Shown in pieces: positions 1 to 10,414 of a stretch of DNA of 64,000 bases. Source of the DNA: Linepithema humile (Eukaryota > Arthropoda > Insecta > Hymenoptera > Formicidae); NCBI RefSeq assembly GCF_040581485.1, contig NC_090133.1, positions 26,500,139 to 26,564,138 on the forward strand, read 5' to 3'. A program made the translations under genes and the position numbers. Position 1 is the first letter of the stretch; each line of letters opens with the position of its first letter. The notes beneath the pieces were generated by a model. It saw only the letters and a program-made list of their open reading frames with translations. It had not been told where the DNA came from and did no database searches.

Positions 1-420
1 GGAGTCGGGTAAGAATCTCGGAACTATCATCCTGATTATAAATTTAATCGTATAATTTCAATCAAGATACTTATAAAAAATTGCGATTATCATGTTTATT
101 CGTGTTACAAATTTTATTTCATCATTTGAAGATCTTGGCAACGGTTCTCCTAGATTCTTGAAATACTAAATGCGCTACGCGGTAATAACTATATACCTCA
201 GCAAAATAAGACGCTCCCACCTTTAACTGGCAATGTATTCTGACCTCAACGTCGGCTTCTTGGATATGGGGGAGTATTCGGTCTTAGCGAGCGGTTCTTC
301 GGCGACGGTTGAATGAGGATCCGTTCTGTCTGCTAAGGAGCAAGTCGGAGTAGGTGGAAACGGGGGGAGGGGGGAAAAAGGGGAGGGGGAGGAGGAAGAG
401 AGCGCCCGGGATGGGTAGGT
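1..420. other. Left edge, no gene; possible splice donor at base 9
   Basis: AT-leaning sequence that turns purine-rich towards 420. The first bases read GGAGTCGG then GTAAGAATC, so a GTAAGA donor-like signal sits at base 9 on the + strand. If real, bases 1-8 would be the end of an exon and the window would start inside an intron. One hexamer this close to the edge is weak evidence. Nothing else is recognisable before the G-rich tract at 362. Confidence 0.15.
362..389 (+). other. G-quadruplex-prone tract
   Basis: Four G-runs of six, six, four and five bases, separated by A, AAAAA and A, fit the G4+ rule for intramolecular quadruplexes on the + strand. The tract lies at the AT-rich to CpG-rich boundary, where insect promoters often sit, but no core promoter element was found beside it. 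Confidence 0.55.
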
Positions 421-1640
421 CTGTTGGTTGGCCTCTCATGTTTCTCATTTCATTGTGCAGACTCCCTTAGAAACCCAAAGGCGCGCGTATATGTAGATGG
501 TTTGTGGCGGGACGGGTTCGGGGAGGAGGCGGCTTGGTACCGGCAGGAGGCGGATGCGGGGGTACGGGTTGCGATACCCCCCCAACGAGAGAAGGTGGCT
601 GCCTGGAAAGGAGGATGAAGCGCTGGATGGAGGGTAGTCTCCGCGCTCTTGGATCTCATACATACATTAACGTCGCTTGTCAGGCGTACCGAGCCACCCT
701 GTAAGACTTAAGATACTGCTCCGAGAAAGGGGGAAGTTGCCTCTATCCTCACGTCTCTTTCCCTCGTCCCACTTGCGCAGCCTCCTCTCGCCTGAGTCTC
801 TCTACGCCTCACCTCTCGCCTCGTACTCGTTACTAAAACCACCCACTATCTTGGGAACACCCGCTTTGTTTCCTCGAAAATGGCTGCCGCGGGCCCGGAT
901 TCCATTTGCATCTGATTATACGTTTTACGCAATCCCGGCCCAAACGTGGAAATAATTCCCCGCCGCTCGCTTGCTTGCTTGGTTGCTTGCCTGCGCCAAC
1001 GTGAAGATTGTTTGCACGCGTGTTCGCCGACGCGGAAGCTGATTTGCAAAGTCGGCGAGGCGGCATAAGCTATGATATGACACTCGATGCGTCTCCAAAT
1101 CTCGGTTTGTTTCTAAATTATTTATAAAGAGACGTGCTAGAGTTACAGATATCGGCAAACATATTCATACTTACTTTACTGCGCTTTTTCACCGCTCGTT
1201 TCTTAAATGTTAAATCTAGCATAGCACAACAGTGCTCTAAGCTTTAGATGTAATTGTGAAAGTGTTATATGAAAGAAATAATCAGTCATCAATAACACAT
1301 ACGGAAAGAACACGATATTGAGACAATTTGAAGAATCTTGAACGCAATTTTAAAAATTAGCGACGGCTTAAATTAATAATTAGAATAATAATTTTACTTA
1401 TTCAATGACGTTTGTCTAATGATGAAAAGTTTTATTATTTTGTTCCATTGATGCTGATTTAATTGCTTGCAATCGTTAAAAAAAAAAAAAAAAAAACAAC
1501 TAAAAGTGGCTTGCGTTTGAGACCAACGCGAAGAAAGATGGTAGTAAACGGTGCAAAAGGAGGTTCGCGAGACAAACGAAGGGTGGTCTCAGGTTTACAG
1601 AGCAGCATAATATAAGGGTAGTTTGTGTTGGGGCGCGTAG
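420..1640. other. CpG-rich island then AT-rich stretch, no gene recognised
   Basis: 420-1070 is CpG-rich with pyrimidine tracts. It holds one PHO/YY1-type motif (AAAATGGC, 877-884), whose ATG opens an 11-codon frame only. 1070-1640 is AT-rich and ends in an A19 run. Reading frames here are short and overlap on both strands without triplet bias. Confidence 0.4.
1478..1496 (+). repeat. A19 homopolymer
   Basis: Nineteen consecutive A. No target-site duplication or retroposon body was recognised upstream, so it is treated as a simple repeat. Confidence 0.9.
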
Positions 1641-1689
1641 TAGTGGTGTGTAGCACGCGTCTCCCCTTCGCCGGCCCCCGCCGCCCCCT

Positions 1690-1740
1690 CAAGACGCCCG
1701 GGCGGGGCTTCTGATTGGTCGACATTATTCAAAATGGCGT
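1690..1740 (+). promoter_or_regulatory. Compact promoter-like cluster: GC box, inverted CCAAT, YY1/PHO motif
   Basis: Within 40 bp there is a GC box GGGCGGGGC (1700-1708), an inverted CCAAT box ATTGG (1714-1718) and CAAAATGGCG (1730-1739). The last matches the YY1/PHO core GCCATTTT on the minus strand. It also approaches TISU, the start-codon-overlapping element of genes with very short 5' UTRs (SAASATGGCGGC). The cluster lies in a CpG-rich block directly downstream of AT-rich DNA, as expected of a promoter. GC and CCAAT boxes work in either orientation. I favour + because the ATG inside the motif has insect start context and opens a frame. No transcript evidence exists. Confidence 0.4.
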
Positions 1741-1907
1741 CTTTGCCACATAAGATCCGTTTTATTAGCATACCGGGAAAGGAGACATCGCCGGTTCTCC
1801 TGATGACTTGCGAAAAATTTCGTCGCGCCGCTGCATCGTTGAGCGGGATCACTTTGCGACTTCCGTCGCGATCAGGACTCGGTAGCCGGACACCGCGATC
1901 GATCTGA
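1734..1907 (+). CDS. Candidate 57-aa reading frame starting in the YY1/TISU-like motif
   Basis: The ATG sits in CAAAATGGCG, an excellent insect initiation context, about 16 bp after the inverted CCAAT box. The frame begins MASLPHKIRFISIPGKET and ends at TGA 1905-1907. No domain, signal peptide or membrane segment is evident and no family is recognised. GC at third codon positions is near neutral, so there is no strong coding periodicity. Just downstream, a second ATG (1921) opens MLNMTLKIT and runs into a GTGAGT donor at 1950, so this could instead be the 5' leader of a transcript with a 29-nt first coding exon at 1921-1949. The frame on the opposite strand is also open, so strand is not settled. 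Confidence 0.2.
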   Translation: MASLPHKIRFISIPGKETSPVLLMTCEKFRRAAASLSGITLRLPSRSGLGSRTPRSI

Positions 1908-1949
1908 TAATAATTGCGAGATGTTGAACATGACCTTGAAGATTACAGA

Positions 1950-1955
1950 GTGAGT
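1950..1955 (+). other. Candidate 5' splice site (GTGAGT)
   Basis: ATTACAGA followed by GTGAGTTT matches the 5' splice consensus well. It lies 29 bp after an ATG and 250 bp downstream of the promoter-like cluster at 1700, so a first exon ending at 1949 is conceivable. GTRAGT hexamers occur by chance dozens of times in a window this size, so only the context raises it. Confidence 0.2.
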
Positions 1956-4250
1956 TTATCTTCGTTTAGGTGGACAACACTTTCCAGATGAGGGTTTTAA
2001 GCCGTTGCCTCCTACGAGGGTGGCAAGGGAACGAAGGAGAGATCATAATGCTGAATCCCAGGAGGCTCGGATGTTCGTAGGGAAATTTTCATTACCACCG
2101 GACGGAGGCATATATTTATCGTTATGTATCCCTCCTACCTACGAGGATCGTCGATTAAGTTTCCGCGCCTGCGGTTTGCGCTCTAAGAAAATCTCATTAG
2201 CAGCCCGAGAGTTATATCTTTATCGAGAATCAGATCTTTCATATAACGGCATAAATTACATCTAATAAAGTCCCGTGTTATTTCGCGCGCAGGTTTTTTG
2301 CAAAACGTATCTGCGCCGCAAAAAGACCGATTATTTTTATTACTTTTGCTTTGAAGAACATAGAAAATCTACCCTTCGCGAAGAACACGGCGCAGAAACG
2401 ATCGGCTTCCGTAGAACTCGAAGAACTCGTCCTGAATGTTGCTCGCTGGTTGGATGAATAAACGCGCGGTTATTGTACTCATTGTCGCAGGCTCGAGGCG
2501 ATATTCTGTGAGACCTTTCGGCAGGACCTCCGCCGTGGAGGACCACCGCATTCGTGATAAACCTGTTTACCGCCGCCCCATTTCGGCGGGAACGAAAAGT
2601 CACTTTTCAGGATCTTGGTCTTCGAGACTGATCGCAACAAGTTCGTTCAGATAAAAATATGCGTGTCATTGTCCCGAAGAAGACGGCAACTAGATTAATT
2701 TATTCGGAATCGTGGGAACGCGTGTGCAACAAATTTTAAGCTAGACTCGATCAAAGAAATTATTTCAAGTATCAGAATAATAACGTTCTATTTGCCAAAC
2801 TTTAATACAATGAGAAAATATTTCTTGATAATTATAATAAAAGGACGAATATATAATTTATTCGTTACAAGGATTGACAAATATGTATAACTTCCGATAG
2901 TTAAAATGCTACGTTGCATTTAGATGAATGAATTTTTAATTACTTTTTAAAGAAAGATAAAATTAAAAAAAAAATAAAAAATGATTATTCACAAAATAAA
3001 GTTGTAACATAGTCAAGTCTCAGGCCAATGTTATCTGATATTAGAAAAAGAAAAAGTGAGAGAGATCTTTAATGCGTTCTGAAAAGTAGCGACAGTCCGG
3101 GACTCGTTTGGAACCAGTAATACCGGCGAAGAAGTTTCCAGGAGAGCACACGCGGTACTTTCCCACCGCTGACCAGCGGTCAAGCAACATCAGAGAACCT
3201 TAAACTGGCACGTAGCGTGGACAGTGAGGGAACGGGGAGAAATAGTTGCCGGAGGTATCGAGCTTTGCGGAAGCGATCCGGTGGGATTGTATCCAAGATA
3301 GTCAGATTGAAGCAGCAAGAAGAGTCCGCGACCGGTTTGAAGGGAACATTGACAATATTTTCTCTCCCATATTTATTATGCAAAAGTTTCATTTGCGAAT
3401 AGCAAAATCAAAATATAATTTGTATTATTTACGAGACACTCTCGAACGTCCGCCTTCAATTTCAACGACGAATTCTTTGACTAATTTATAATCTGTGTAA
3501 TCTGTTATAATTTTCACACAACGCTAAGAATATTACGCTTTGGAATCTTTTCTAGATTAGAATGTTTTTGACATTTGTCTTTTGCGAATCTTCCGGGTGA
3601 TGCAGTGACGCAGAACACATTCGCACAATACGGACGGATTGTCACAGTCGTGTTACAGCCCGAAAATCCCATTCGGACATTACGGAAGTTCTAGATGCCC
3701 GCGCACTCTAGAACAACAAACTCTAATTACCGTAATTAATCCCGTTTAACTCGGTAAATCGGATTTTTCAGTTAGTACTGCAACTACGCTGTGAAGGCAG
3801 CAAATTCCGAGGTCCCTCCGTGCCGGCCGTGCGGAAATGCCAAGAGGCAATTAGGCCGGTCCGAAGGATAAGCGGAAGTTTACGTATAAGATGATAATTG
3901 TCGTAAAAGACCATTTACGTACGAGCAGTCTTTTCCCTAGACATTTGTTGAACGATTTGAGATCGACATATCTATTTTTCAGGAAATTTGATTATAAAAA
4001 ATTAAAGCTTCTAAAATTCAATTTTTTATTTCCTTCTCAATTCCAGATTAAATAATTACAAAAGGTTTTTCCAGTTTGAAGTTACGTTTATAAGAGTAGC
4101 AGGATAATTTTGAAATCGAGGATAATTTCTGTAAGTTTTAGAGATTGGAAAGACTTGAGGAGAAAATTTTTATTCTTTTTTATTTTTATAAAGTGTATTT
4201 CTCGAGATATAAGATGCGCGGAACGATCAAGCCTATCTCTCGTAATCTGA
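1956..4250. other. Mixed composition, no gene recognised
   Basis: Moderately GC-rich to 2650, AT-rich to about 3060, mixed to 3420, then AT-leaning. Visible elements are small: a CCGCTG-AC-CAGCGG inverted repeat (3166-3179) and short poly-A/T runs near 2960. Several 60-90 codon frames overlap on both strands without periodicity or good starts. Confidence 0.35.
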
Positions 4251-5130
4251 CTAGGCTGACGTTAAGTCTGTACCGACGTGTCTACCGCCAGCTCATACTC
4301 AGCCAGCCGCGAATCCATTAAGGAGCGACGATGTCAGTCAACGATCGTGGATTCTTCCCACGTTACCATCATAATCCATCTCGGCAACTACTTCGCTAAC
4401 TACCTCGGCAGACTCGCCCGGGGTGGGTTCTTTCGAGGCAACAGCGACGATCATCCGGGTGATGCTCCATGGGGAGGGGAAGGGGCGGGCGGCGGCTGCT
4501 TTCGGGGCACATTAACGTCAATTTCCATCCAAGCTCCCCGAGAACTTACTTGCAGTCCAAGTTCCTCTCGCAACTAAGGCTGCTGCCTTGCGTAGTCGCG
4601 TAGAGGGGCGAAAGAGGAGAACGACGGGGGGGAGAAGATGCTGCAGTACGCTCTTCTCCGGTAATATTAATGTTACGAGACACGTGAGCGCGCGATAGAG
4701 GAATAGAGGAACGTTGGCGGTGGGTTTCGGCGCACGAGGGTGGCGGTGGCGGCGGCGGCGGTGGTGGCGGATAAGGCGGATTTAGGAAGAGAGGTAAGGC
4801 GAGATACGAGGACGGGGGCGGCGAATGTAGGAAGAGGCGGACGCATCGCGAAGGAATGAGAGGAAGGTGCGCGTTTGGAGCGCGCGTTATCCCCTTTCTC
4901 TCGCCGGTCCTTTAGTCTTCGCTAATTGTCTCGGAGACGTTTTCCCCCGCGGCTGACAGTGTCGTGAGGTAAACTTCCGCCGGTAGACAATCGCGATGCA
5001 AAAATGCGCAGGCAGGTGTTAGACACGACTGGAAATACGAATACGATGTGTCCGAGTTGAATTCGGAGATTCCGCGACCTTTTCTCGCTGGGGTGGGGAG
5101 AGCTTATTCGAGAATCGATCGTACTCATAT
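4250..5130. other. CpG-rich island with purine tracts, no gene recognised
   Basis: GC-rich block with G-rich purine runs and a GGC/GGT trinucleotide tract. A minus-strand GTAAGT donor-like site (as ACTTAC, 4549-4554) and a + strand GAGAG/GTAAGG (about 4794) are present, but no exon can be built on either. Confidence 0.3.
4738..4770 (+). repeat. GGT/GGC trinucleotide repeat
   Basis: Imperfect tandem of GGTGGC and GGC units over about 33 bp. It would encode polyglycine in one frame, but no supporting coding context was seen. Confidence 0.75.
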
Positions 5131-5289
5131 TTTACATATCAAGATATAAAATTTTCATATTATAAGAATTTAACGATAAAATAATTTTTAAGAATTCTCA
5201 AAATTCCTTCAGTGCAAGTTTTATGCGAAGATTCGAAAATTAAATTTTAACAGAGACGATGTTAGTTATCGTAGATTCTTTTCATGTTA

Positions 5290-5715
5290 GTAATATTTCA
5301 TAGTAATCATTTTTATATTATAAGAATTGAAAATATCTTTTGAAAGTTTGATTTTTATAGCGCAATTACCTTCAACGCAATTCTTATGTCAAGATTTAGC
5401 GAAAATTAAAATTGTCATATTTTATAGTAATCATTTTTATATTATAAGAATTGAAAGTATCTTTTGAAAGTTTGATTCTTATAGCGCAATTACCTTTAAC
5501 GCAATTCTTATGTCAAGATTTAGCGAAAATTAAAATTGTCATATTTTATAGTAATCATTTTTATACTATAAGAATTGAAAGTATCTTTTGAAAGTTTGAT
5601 TTTTATAGCGCAATTACCTTTAACGCAATTCTTATGTCAAGATTTAGCGAAAATTAAAATTGTCATATTTTATAGTAACAATTTTTATATTATAAGAATT
5701 CAAAATCTCTTTTAA
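5290..5715 (+). repeat. 124-bp tandem repeat, about 3.4 copies
   Basis: Three successive units start at 5290, 5414 and 5538 and a partial fourth at 5662, with a spacing of exactly 124 bp. Copies two and three differ by only a few bases. The first is slightly more diverged, and 5150-5289 looks like an older decayed copy (it keeps CCTTCAGTGCAAGTTTTATG in place of CCTTCAACGCAATTCTTATG). The unit is AT-rich with no reading frame and no internal dyad longer than a few bases. This is a young local satellite-like expansion. It is not a CRISPR array because there are no unique spacers. Confidence 0.95.
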
Positions 5716-6100
5716 AAATTGTCAAGATTCTTTTTTGGAAAAATAATAATGTCATAATGCTGTGTTAAAGTATCATAAAATATCATATGTTATTTTATAT
5801 TCATCAGAGATATTTGAGGCAGTTTTTAAATTACAAAAATCATACGAAAATTATATTTATATTTAATGTTCTACAGCAATATATGAATGTGTGTCGAAGA
5901 AACATATTTTGAAATTACATATTCTTGAGAAGTAAAGATGTTAAAGATAATTTTATTTTGGGAATTTTTTTTCTGGAAATGCCGTAACAATCGGATTTAT
6001 AATTCAGTTGGCTCTTTAATTGTTCAAGCTGTGCAATTAAAAAAGTATTAAGTTTGACAAGTTAAATTATGAAATAAATGAGAAAACTTTGCGACACAAA
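5716..6100. other. AT-rich stretch, nothing recognised
   Basis: AT-rich DNA between the tandem repeat and the CpG island. No repeat, hairpin or plausible reading frame was identified. Confidence 0.5.
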
Positions 6101-6213
6101 AACCGCCCCGATCGAGTTGAAGAGGGTTGAAGCAGCCCGCGTGCCAGGAGAGAAGCCCCGACTCTAACTTATCGATTACTCGGAGTCGCCTTTCGCGGCG
6201 GCAGCAGCGTGCC

Positions 6214-6399
6214 ATTGGCCCCTTAAAGGTTCCTGAAAAGCGAAGAAAAGCATCCGGGCCGGGCCAATGGCCGTGGCGCGCGCACCCCTTTGCTCTCGTC
6301 GCCTTTTTCCCGTAGATTTTTCCGCGCTGTCGCGCCTCTAAGAAAGCCGCCGGTAGCGAATCGCGGCCGCGCAAAATCCACCGCGACCGACGTCATTGG
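6214..6399. promoter_or_regulatory. Three CCAAT (NF-Y type) boxes in a CpG island
   Basis: ATTGG at 6214-6218, CCAAT at 6264-6268 and ATTGG at 6395-6399. The last directly abuts a CRE-like CGACGTCA (6389-6396). Multiple CCAAT boxes within 200 bp of a CpG island are typical of NF-Y-bound TATA-less promoters. The orientation of the transcript is not determined by the boxes. Confidence 0.4.
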
Positions 6400-6672
6400 C
6401 AGAGCCGCAGCGTCTTGACGCCGCCCATCGAGAAACCCGGTACCCGGGAAAACAGAGCTCGTGTTCGTTCCCTCTCTCTTCCCGGATTTTCCCGCCTCTC
6501 TCGAGCGCGCCTCTCGTTCTCATTTTCTCTCTCTCGGTGCAGCTGCCGCCGCGACGCCTCCACCGCCGCCCCGTCTTCTTCTCCTTCTTCGTTCTCCTCG
6601 CATCCTCGCTCCGACTCCACCTAGAACCCGGTCTCTTCTTATCTCGCTCCTACCTCGGCTTCCCTTCTCCGA

Positions 6673-6705
6673 CGAGACGACGACGACGACGACGACGTCG
6701 TCGTT
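6673..6705 (+). repeat. (ACG/GTC) trinucleotide repeat with dyad symmetry
   Basis: About seven ACG units followed by CGTCGTCG, so the tract is both a microsatellite and a small palindrome. It causes long low-complexity frames on both strands. Confidence 0.8.
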
Positions 6706-7399
6706 ACCACCGTCGCGCGCGCTCTTGCTCCTCGTTCTCTTTCTCTACTTTCACCCTGCCCTCCCTGCTCTTTTGTTCCCCCGGCCTTCCTTCCTCTTCT
6801 TCGGTGTCGGTTTCACCGGAACACCCCGGCGTACTCCGACCACCCTCGAGCGCACCGTCCGAGACAATCTCCTCTTCTCCTCTCCTTCTTCCTCGCGTTC
6901 ACCGTCTTGCCACTTGCTACCCTGACTGCCTGCGTTACGAGGCGCGGCATACGGCGACCTGGAAGGAACCTCGTAATTCGGGGAGAGGCTGCGAAGCCGG
7001 GGAAGAAGAGGAGGAAGAGAGGGACCGAACTGTGCGCGGCGGTGGCGCTTCCTCAGATATTAGATTTTACAAGGAGCGTGCTGGGATTTTAGAGGGGTCA
7101 CAGGGATGGTCGGACGGCGATGAAGGTGGAGGAACCGGGCCGCTGGGTCCGCATCCCTCCGACGTCGGGGGTGGGATAAATATTAATTACGTTTCTAAGG
7201 GCTGCCTGCGGCTACGTGTACCGGTTATACTTCCTCGCGCTGTATCCCGGGTCTTACGTCTCCGGGAATTTGCGAGCACGTCTTTGCGAGACTTGCTTTC
7301 TTATTGATCGTCGGTACGGCTGTTTCTACTGGCTGTTCTTACTCGCTTCTCGATTCTACTCCAGTTCTTTAGTAAATCTGGATGTAGATCTTCCTCTGT

Positions 7400-8404
7400 A
7401 AGAATTTTACAACACGGTTTTTTTATTCTTATTATTATCTGCATTAAAAAAGATTTTCTTATTTTCACTTTCTAACAGAAAAATTGTAATCTTTTTATTA
7501 TTTATTTCTGTACAAGCAAGAGAAGTGTTTAAATTGTCTCTCGATCATAAATTGTTGATTACAAATTTTTTTTTCCCCCTTTGTCTGTTTAATAAGCATT
7601 CTATTTGCTGGCCAATTGTGCGCCGTTGAATCAGGCACGGCAAAGTTTTATTAAATACCATAGACGCGTGAAGTGTCGACGTGGAAAAAACACTTCGTCG
7701 ACGTGCATTCGCGGCGCTACTCCATCTCCCTGCGTTAAATTGATTCGCATTATTAAAAGCAGCCGTGAATTGGCCGTGAAAGTTTTTCAATTTCCCCGGC
7801 ACTGTCTCCGCCGGTAAATTGCACTGATAAATTGCACAATACGACGCGGTTCGGAGAAAATCGCATTCAAAACTACGCGTGTCCTGGTGTGTCTAGACGC
7901 GACTGTGCGTCGCGGATTAGTTGTGTATTTCATTTAGAAAGACAATAAATGGCTTCCAGACGGCGTTAAAGTACGATATAACAGCGTTTTCTTACTTTTG
8001 TCACAATACAACTTGGACAACTTGTAATGAGTCAAAAATAATTATCAAATAATTACTTTTCAGTATAATTAATCAGCCTTTTAAAATTATTTCTGCAAGT
8101 CTATAATGTTTATAATTTTTAATTACTTATTTCTACTTTTTTGTATTTTAATTACGAATCCAATTTTGAACAAATAATTTTTAGAAATTAATTTATGTTG
8201 GTATCTTTGAAAATGCTTTTTCAAAAAGATTTTAAGGAAATATATTTGCTACTTTATTTGAACTTTGTTATTGGCACGATTCTGACTTTTAACGCGATTT
8301 TTTTTCACATAAGATATCTGATCTCGCTTATCGAAGTCATTAAACCGACTATATTTTGCCGGCGGCGTTTGAAGAAGGGTCAATATATCGAATTTGCGGG
8401 ATAA
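7400..8404. other. AT-rich desert
   Basis: Mostly AT-rich, with a slightly GC-richer patch at 7610-7930. The patch has the direct repeat GTCGACGTG (7676 and 7695) inside a GAAGTG...CACTTC inverted repeat. No gene is recognisable. Confidence 0.4.
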
Positions 8405-8412
8405 TTATACAG

Positions 8413-8625
8413 GGTTGTAAACGCCGATCGCGTGATCTCGTGGGTACGCGTGGCCGACGATTATGGTCGATTATCCATGGAGTTGTTGGTCGCTCTTCGG
8501 GTAACGAAGTGGATCACCCCGACTCGCTGGAAACAGCCTTCGGGGGACAAAGATCAGGGGTGGCTGGTTCGAAACCTGGCTGAAATAGGTAGTGCTGCCG
8601 CGCAGTGGTGGTGTCGATAACTGAG
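8413..8625 (+). other. Isolated GC-rich island: structured RNA or small exon candidate
   Basis: A block of about 230 bp, sharply GC-rich and flanked by several hundred bases of AT-rich DNA on both sides. On the + strand one frame is open from just after a CAG acceptor-like site (ends 8412) to TAA 8621-8623. It would encode about 69 residues rich in Trp (ISWVRVADDYGRLSMELLVA...), with first-position GC only mildly above second-position GC. The same bases contain RNA-like helices: CTTCG-GGTAA-CGAAG, GCTG-GAAA-CAGC (a GNRA tetraloop) enclosed by CACCCC/GGGGTG, CTGC-CGC-GCAG, and a pol III B-box-like GGTTCGAAACC. It does not fold as a tRNA: the T-stem is mispaired and no A box is placed correctly. 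I do not recognise it as RNase P, MRP, 7SK or SRP RNA. Which of exon, ncRNA or regulatory island applies is open. Confidence 0.3.
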
Positions 8626-8639
8626 GCCGTCTAAACAAC

Positions 8640-9060
8640 CCCCCCCGCAATTTAGTATCTCATCCAAATCTTCCTACCGTGTTTCAATCAATTATGTCCG
8701 AGATTCGTATGCATGTTTTATAACAACTTGCGAACATCTGACAAATTGTAACAAATTTCTTCTACTATCAATATCTTTGTTTTGTGAGTAATTGCAATCA
8801 ATTTTTATATTGTATTTATTCCGTGCGTTGATATTTTTAAATCAACATTACAGTCGTTGATAAGATTGCCAAAATTTTTTAATATGTGAAGATATAATGT
8901 AAAAAGTAGAGAATAGGTGTCATCAACAGATGAATATTCAGTTTATTACAACACTAATATAACTATGGATACAATTTTATTTTATTCATAATAAAGAGTG
9001 TTCACAGTTACAAAAATTATGATCCAAAGAGAAAAAGTTGCATTTGCTCAATTGTATTGC
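8640..9060. other. AT-rich stretch, nothing recognised
   Basis: AT-rich DNA after a run of eight C (8639-8646). Two overlapping GTTGAT/ATCAAC dyads lie near 8828-8862. No coding or RNA gene is visible. Confidence 0.45.
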
Positions 9061-9560
9061 GCTACCACCTTGCGGCGACGCCGAGTCTGGCATTCGTCAG
9101 CTCATGGGACAAGATCGATCGACTTCTCGGTTGATCGCGGAGCATCGATGCCTCCCGTGATAGGGCGTTAGATCGCCGTCCGAGGTCGGCCATTAGCCGC
9201 AAATGACGTACTTAGGTGGCCGGTGATCTCTCCCAGTGATTTGATCGGATGCGGGATTCCTTCGGACAATGATTCCGGTTCGAGATTCGCGGGATCACGC
9301 AAGAGCGAGCGAGCGAGCGGCAAGGGGGATTCACGGCCCCTTCTTCGTTCGCCCTATTGATTTTCCATTCGGAACAGCTTCGGTACTCTCGAGGCGCCAA
9401 ACGTCGGCGCGAGCTGCCCGACCGATTGACCGACATTCGATTGCCAATCGACGCACGCGGGTCGATCCGCTGGTGACAATGATTGAGACACCTGTGACTC
9501 ATTTGCAGGCAAATTTGAATAATCCGTCGCGAAGTCGCTGCTGATCATGATTATGTGTGT
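9060..9560. other. CpG-rich island with AP-1 and GAGC motifs
   Basis: GC-rich block bounded by AT-rich DNA. It contains a short (GAGC)n run near 9305 and an AP-1 site with an adjoining palindrome at its 3' end. A + strand frame (9269-9544) and a minus frame (9212-9502) are both open through it, which indicates composition rather than coding. An enhancer or promoter island is the likelier role. Confidence 0.3.
9495..9514 (+). promoter_or_regulatory. AP-1 consensus fused to ATTTGC-AG-GCAAAT palindrome
   Basis: TGACTCA (9495-9501) is a perfect AP-1 (Jun/Fos) site. Its last A begins a perfect inverted repeat ATTTGC-AG-GCAAAT (9501-9514), resembling paired POU/Oct half sites. The overlap suggests a composite binding site. 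Function is inferred from motif identity only. Confidence 0.35.
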
Positions 9561-10414
9561 TTAATATCGAATTAGTCAATTAGGTAACAATATAAGCGCA
9601 TAGTTTGTGAAAATCACGAGAGGTAAGATCTTATCATAAGCGTGCAATCTGTATGAACACGACAGGAATTCGACAGATTAAATATCGTTCTATTTATAGA
9701 ATAACAACTGCAGAAATAACGTAGCTTTGAGAATTCTATATAATCTGTATTTTTAATAATATTTTTAAATCAATCGATTAAAAATGTGCGAACTTTTCTA
9801 GGTTATTTCTTTTTTGCATTGCTTTTGCATGTGACATATACAAGAGTTTTTCTTTTTTTACATTTTTTTCAAATATTTTCTTGTACACTATTAAGAAAAA
9901 AAACTATATGCTAAAATACCGATGCTATAATTAGTGGAGTAATCCACGATCGAGGTAGCTCGCGGTGGATTCCGACGGTAATTAGTCGTACTGTTTGATT
10001 TGGACGACGGTGGAAGAGGCTCGCGCGGCTCTGATTGGATGAAACCGGCGTATGTTCGTCTTCACTTTCCAAAAGGAAAGAACAGCCCGGGGCCTCTGGC
10101 TCCGGGAAATGACGAGAAGACGAGATGAGACAAGACGGGACCCGCGAGTTAGGAACGACGAACTCGTTGAGTTCGGATGAGATGAGACGGGACGAGGGAG
10201 AAGAGACGACGAGATGAGATGAGAAACAGCAATGTCGCAATGAGATATTGCCAGTATGCGAAGGTGCACAAAGCTACCCTAGAATCTGTCTCCGCGCCTT
10301 GTAATAACACCGTGCATAGATCAGAGGACGACTCTTAGTATGATAATTAGCTTTGGAAAAAAATATTTTTGTTGTTACTGTGACTTGTCTATTAACGCAA
10401 GAACGCATGCGATG

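Larger units (their letters stand above)
6100..7400. other. CpG island, promoter-like, with pyrimidine-rich leader-like tract
   Basis: The largest clear CpG island of the first 10 kb. 6110-6410 carries three CCAAT boxes and a CGACGTCA CRE-like half. From 6450 to 6900 the + strand is very pyrimidine-rich, and a 3' splice-like CTCTCTCTCGGTGCAG ends at 6541. The island fades at 7330 into AT-rich DNA. A 303-codon frame spans 6396-7307, but it is almost entirely Ser/Pro/Arg/Leu from CT tracts and a CGA repeat, so I do not call it a protein. An RNA starting near 6400 and running + with a CT-rich 5' UTR is the simplest reading. A minus-strand start is equally allowed. Confidence 0.35.

Noticed and set aside
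5380..5394. Partial match to miR-219 (ACGCAATTCTT) in the tandem repeat
   Set aside because: The seed is absent, it recurs in every repeat unit and there is no hairpin.
5290..5715. CRISPR-like repeat array
   Set aside because: Units are directly contiguous 124-mers with no short repeat plus unique spacer structure, in eukaryotic DNA.
6396..7307. Longest open frame in the window, 303 codons on the + strand
   Set aside because: Composition is Ser/Pro/Leu/Arg from CT tracts and an ACG repeat, and alternative frames are open over the same bases. No domain or periodicity.
8560..8585. B-box-like GGTTCGAAACC as evidence for a tRNA or SINE
   Set aside because: The T-arm is mispaired, no A box is correctly placed and no poly-A/T tail follows. 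Kept only as part of the structured-island finding.
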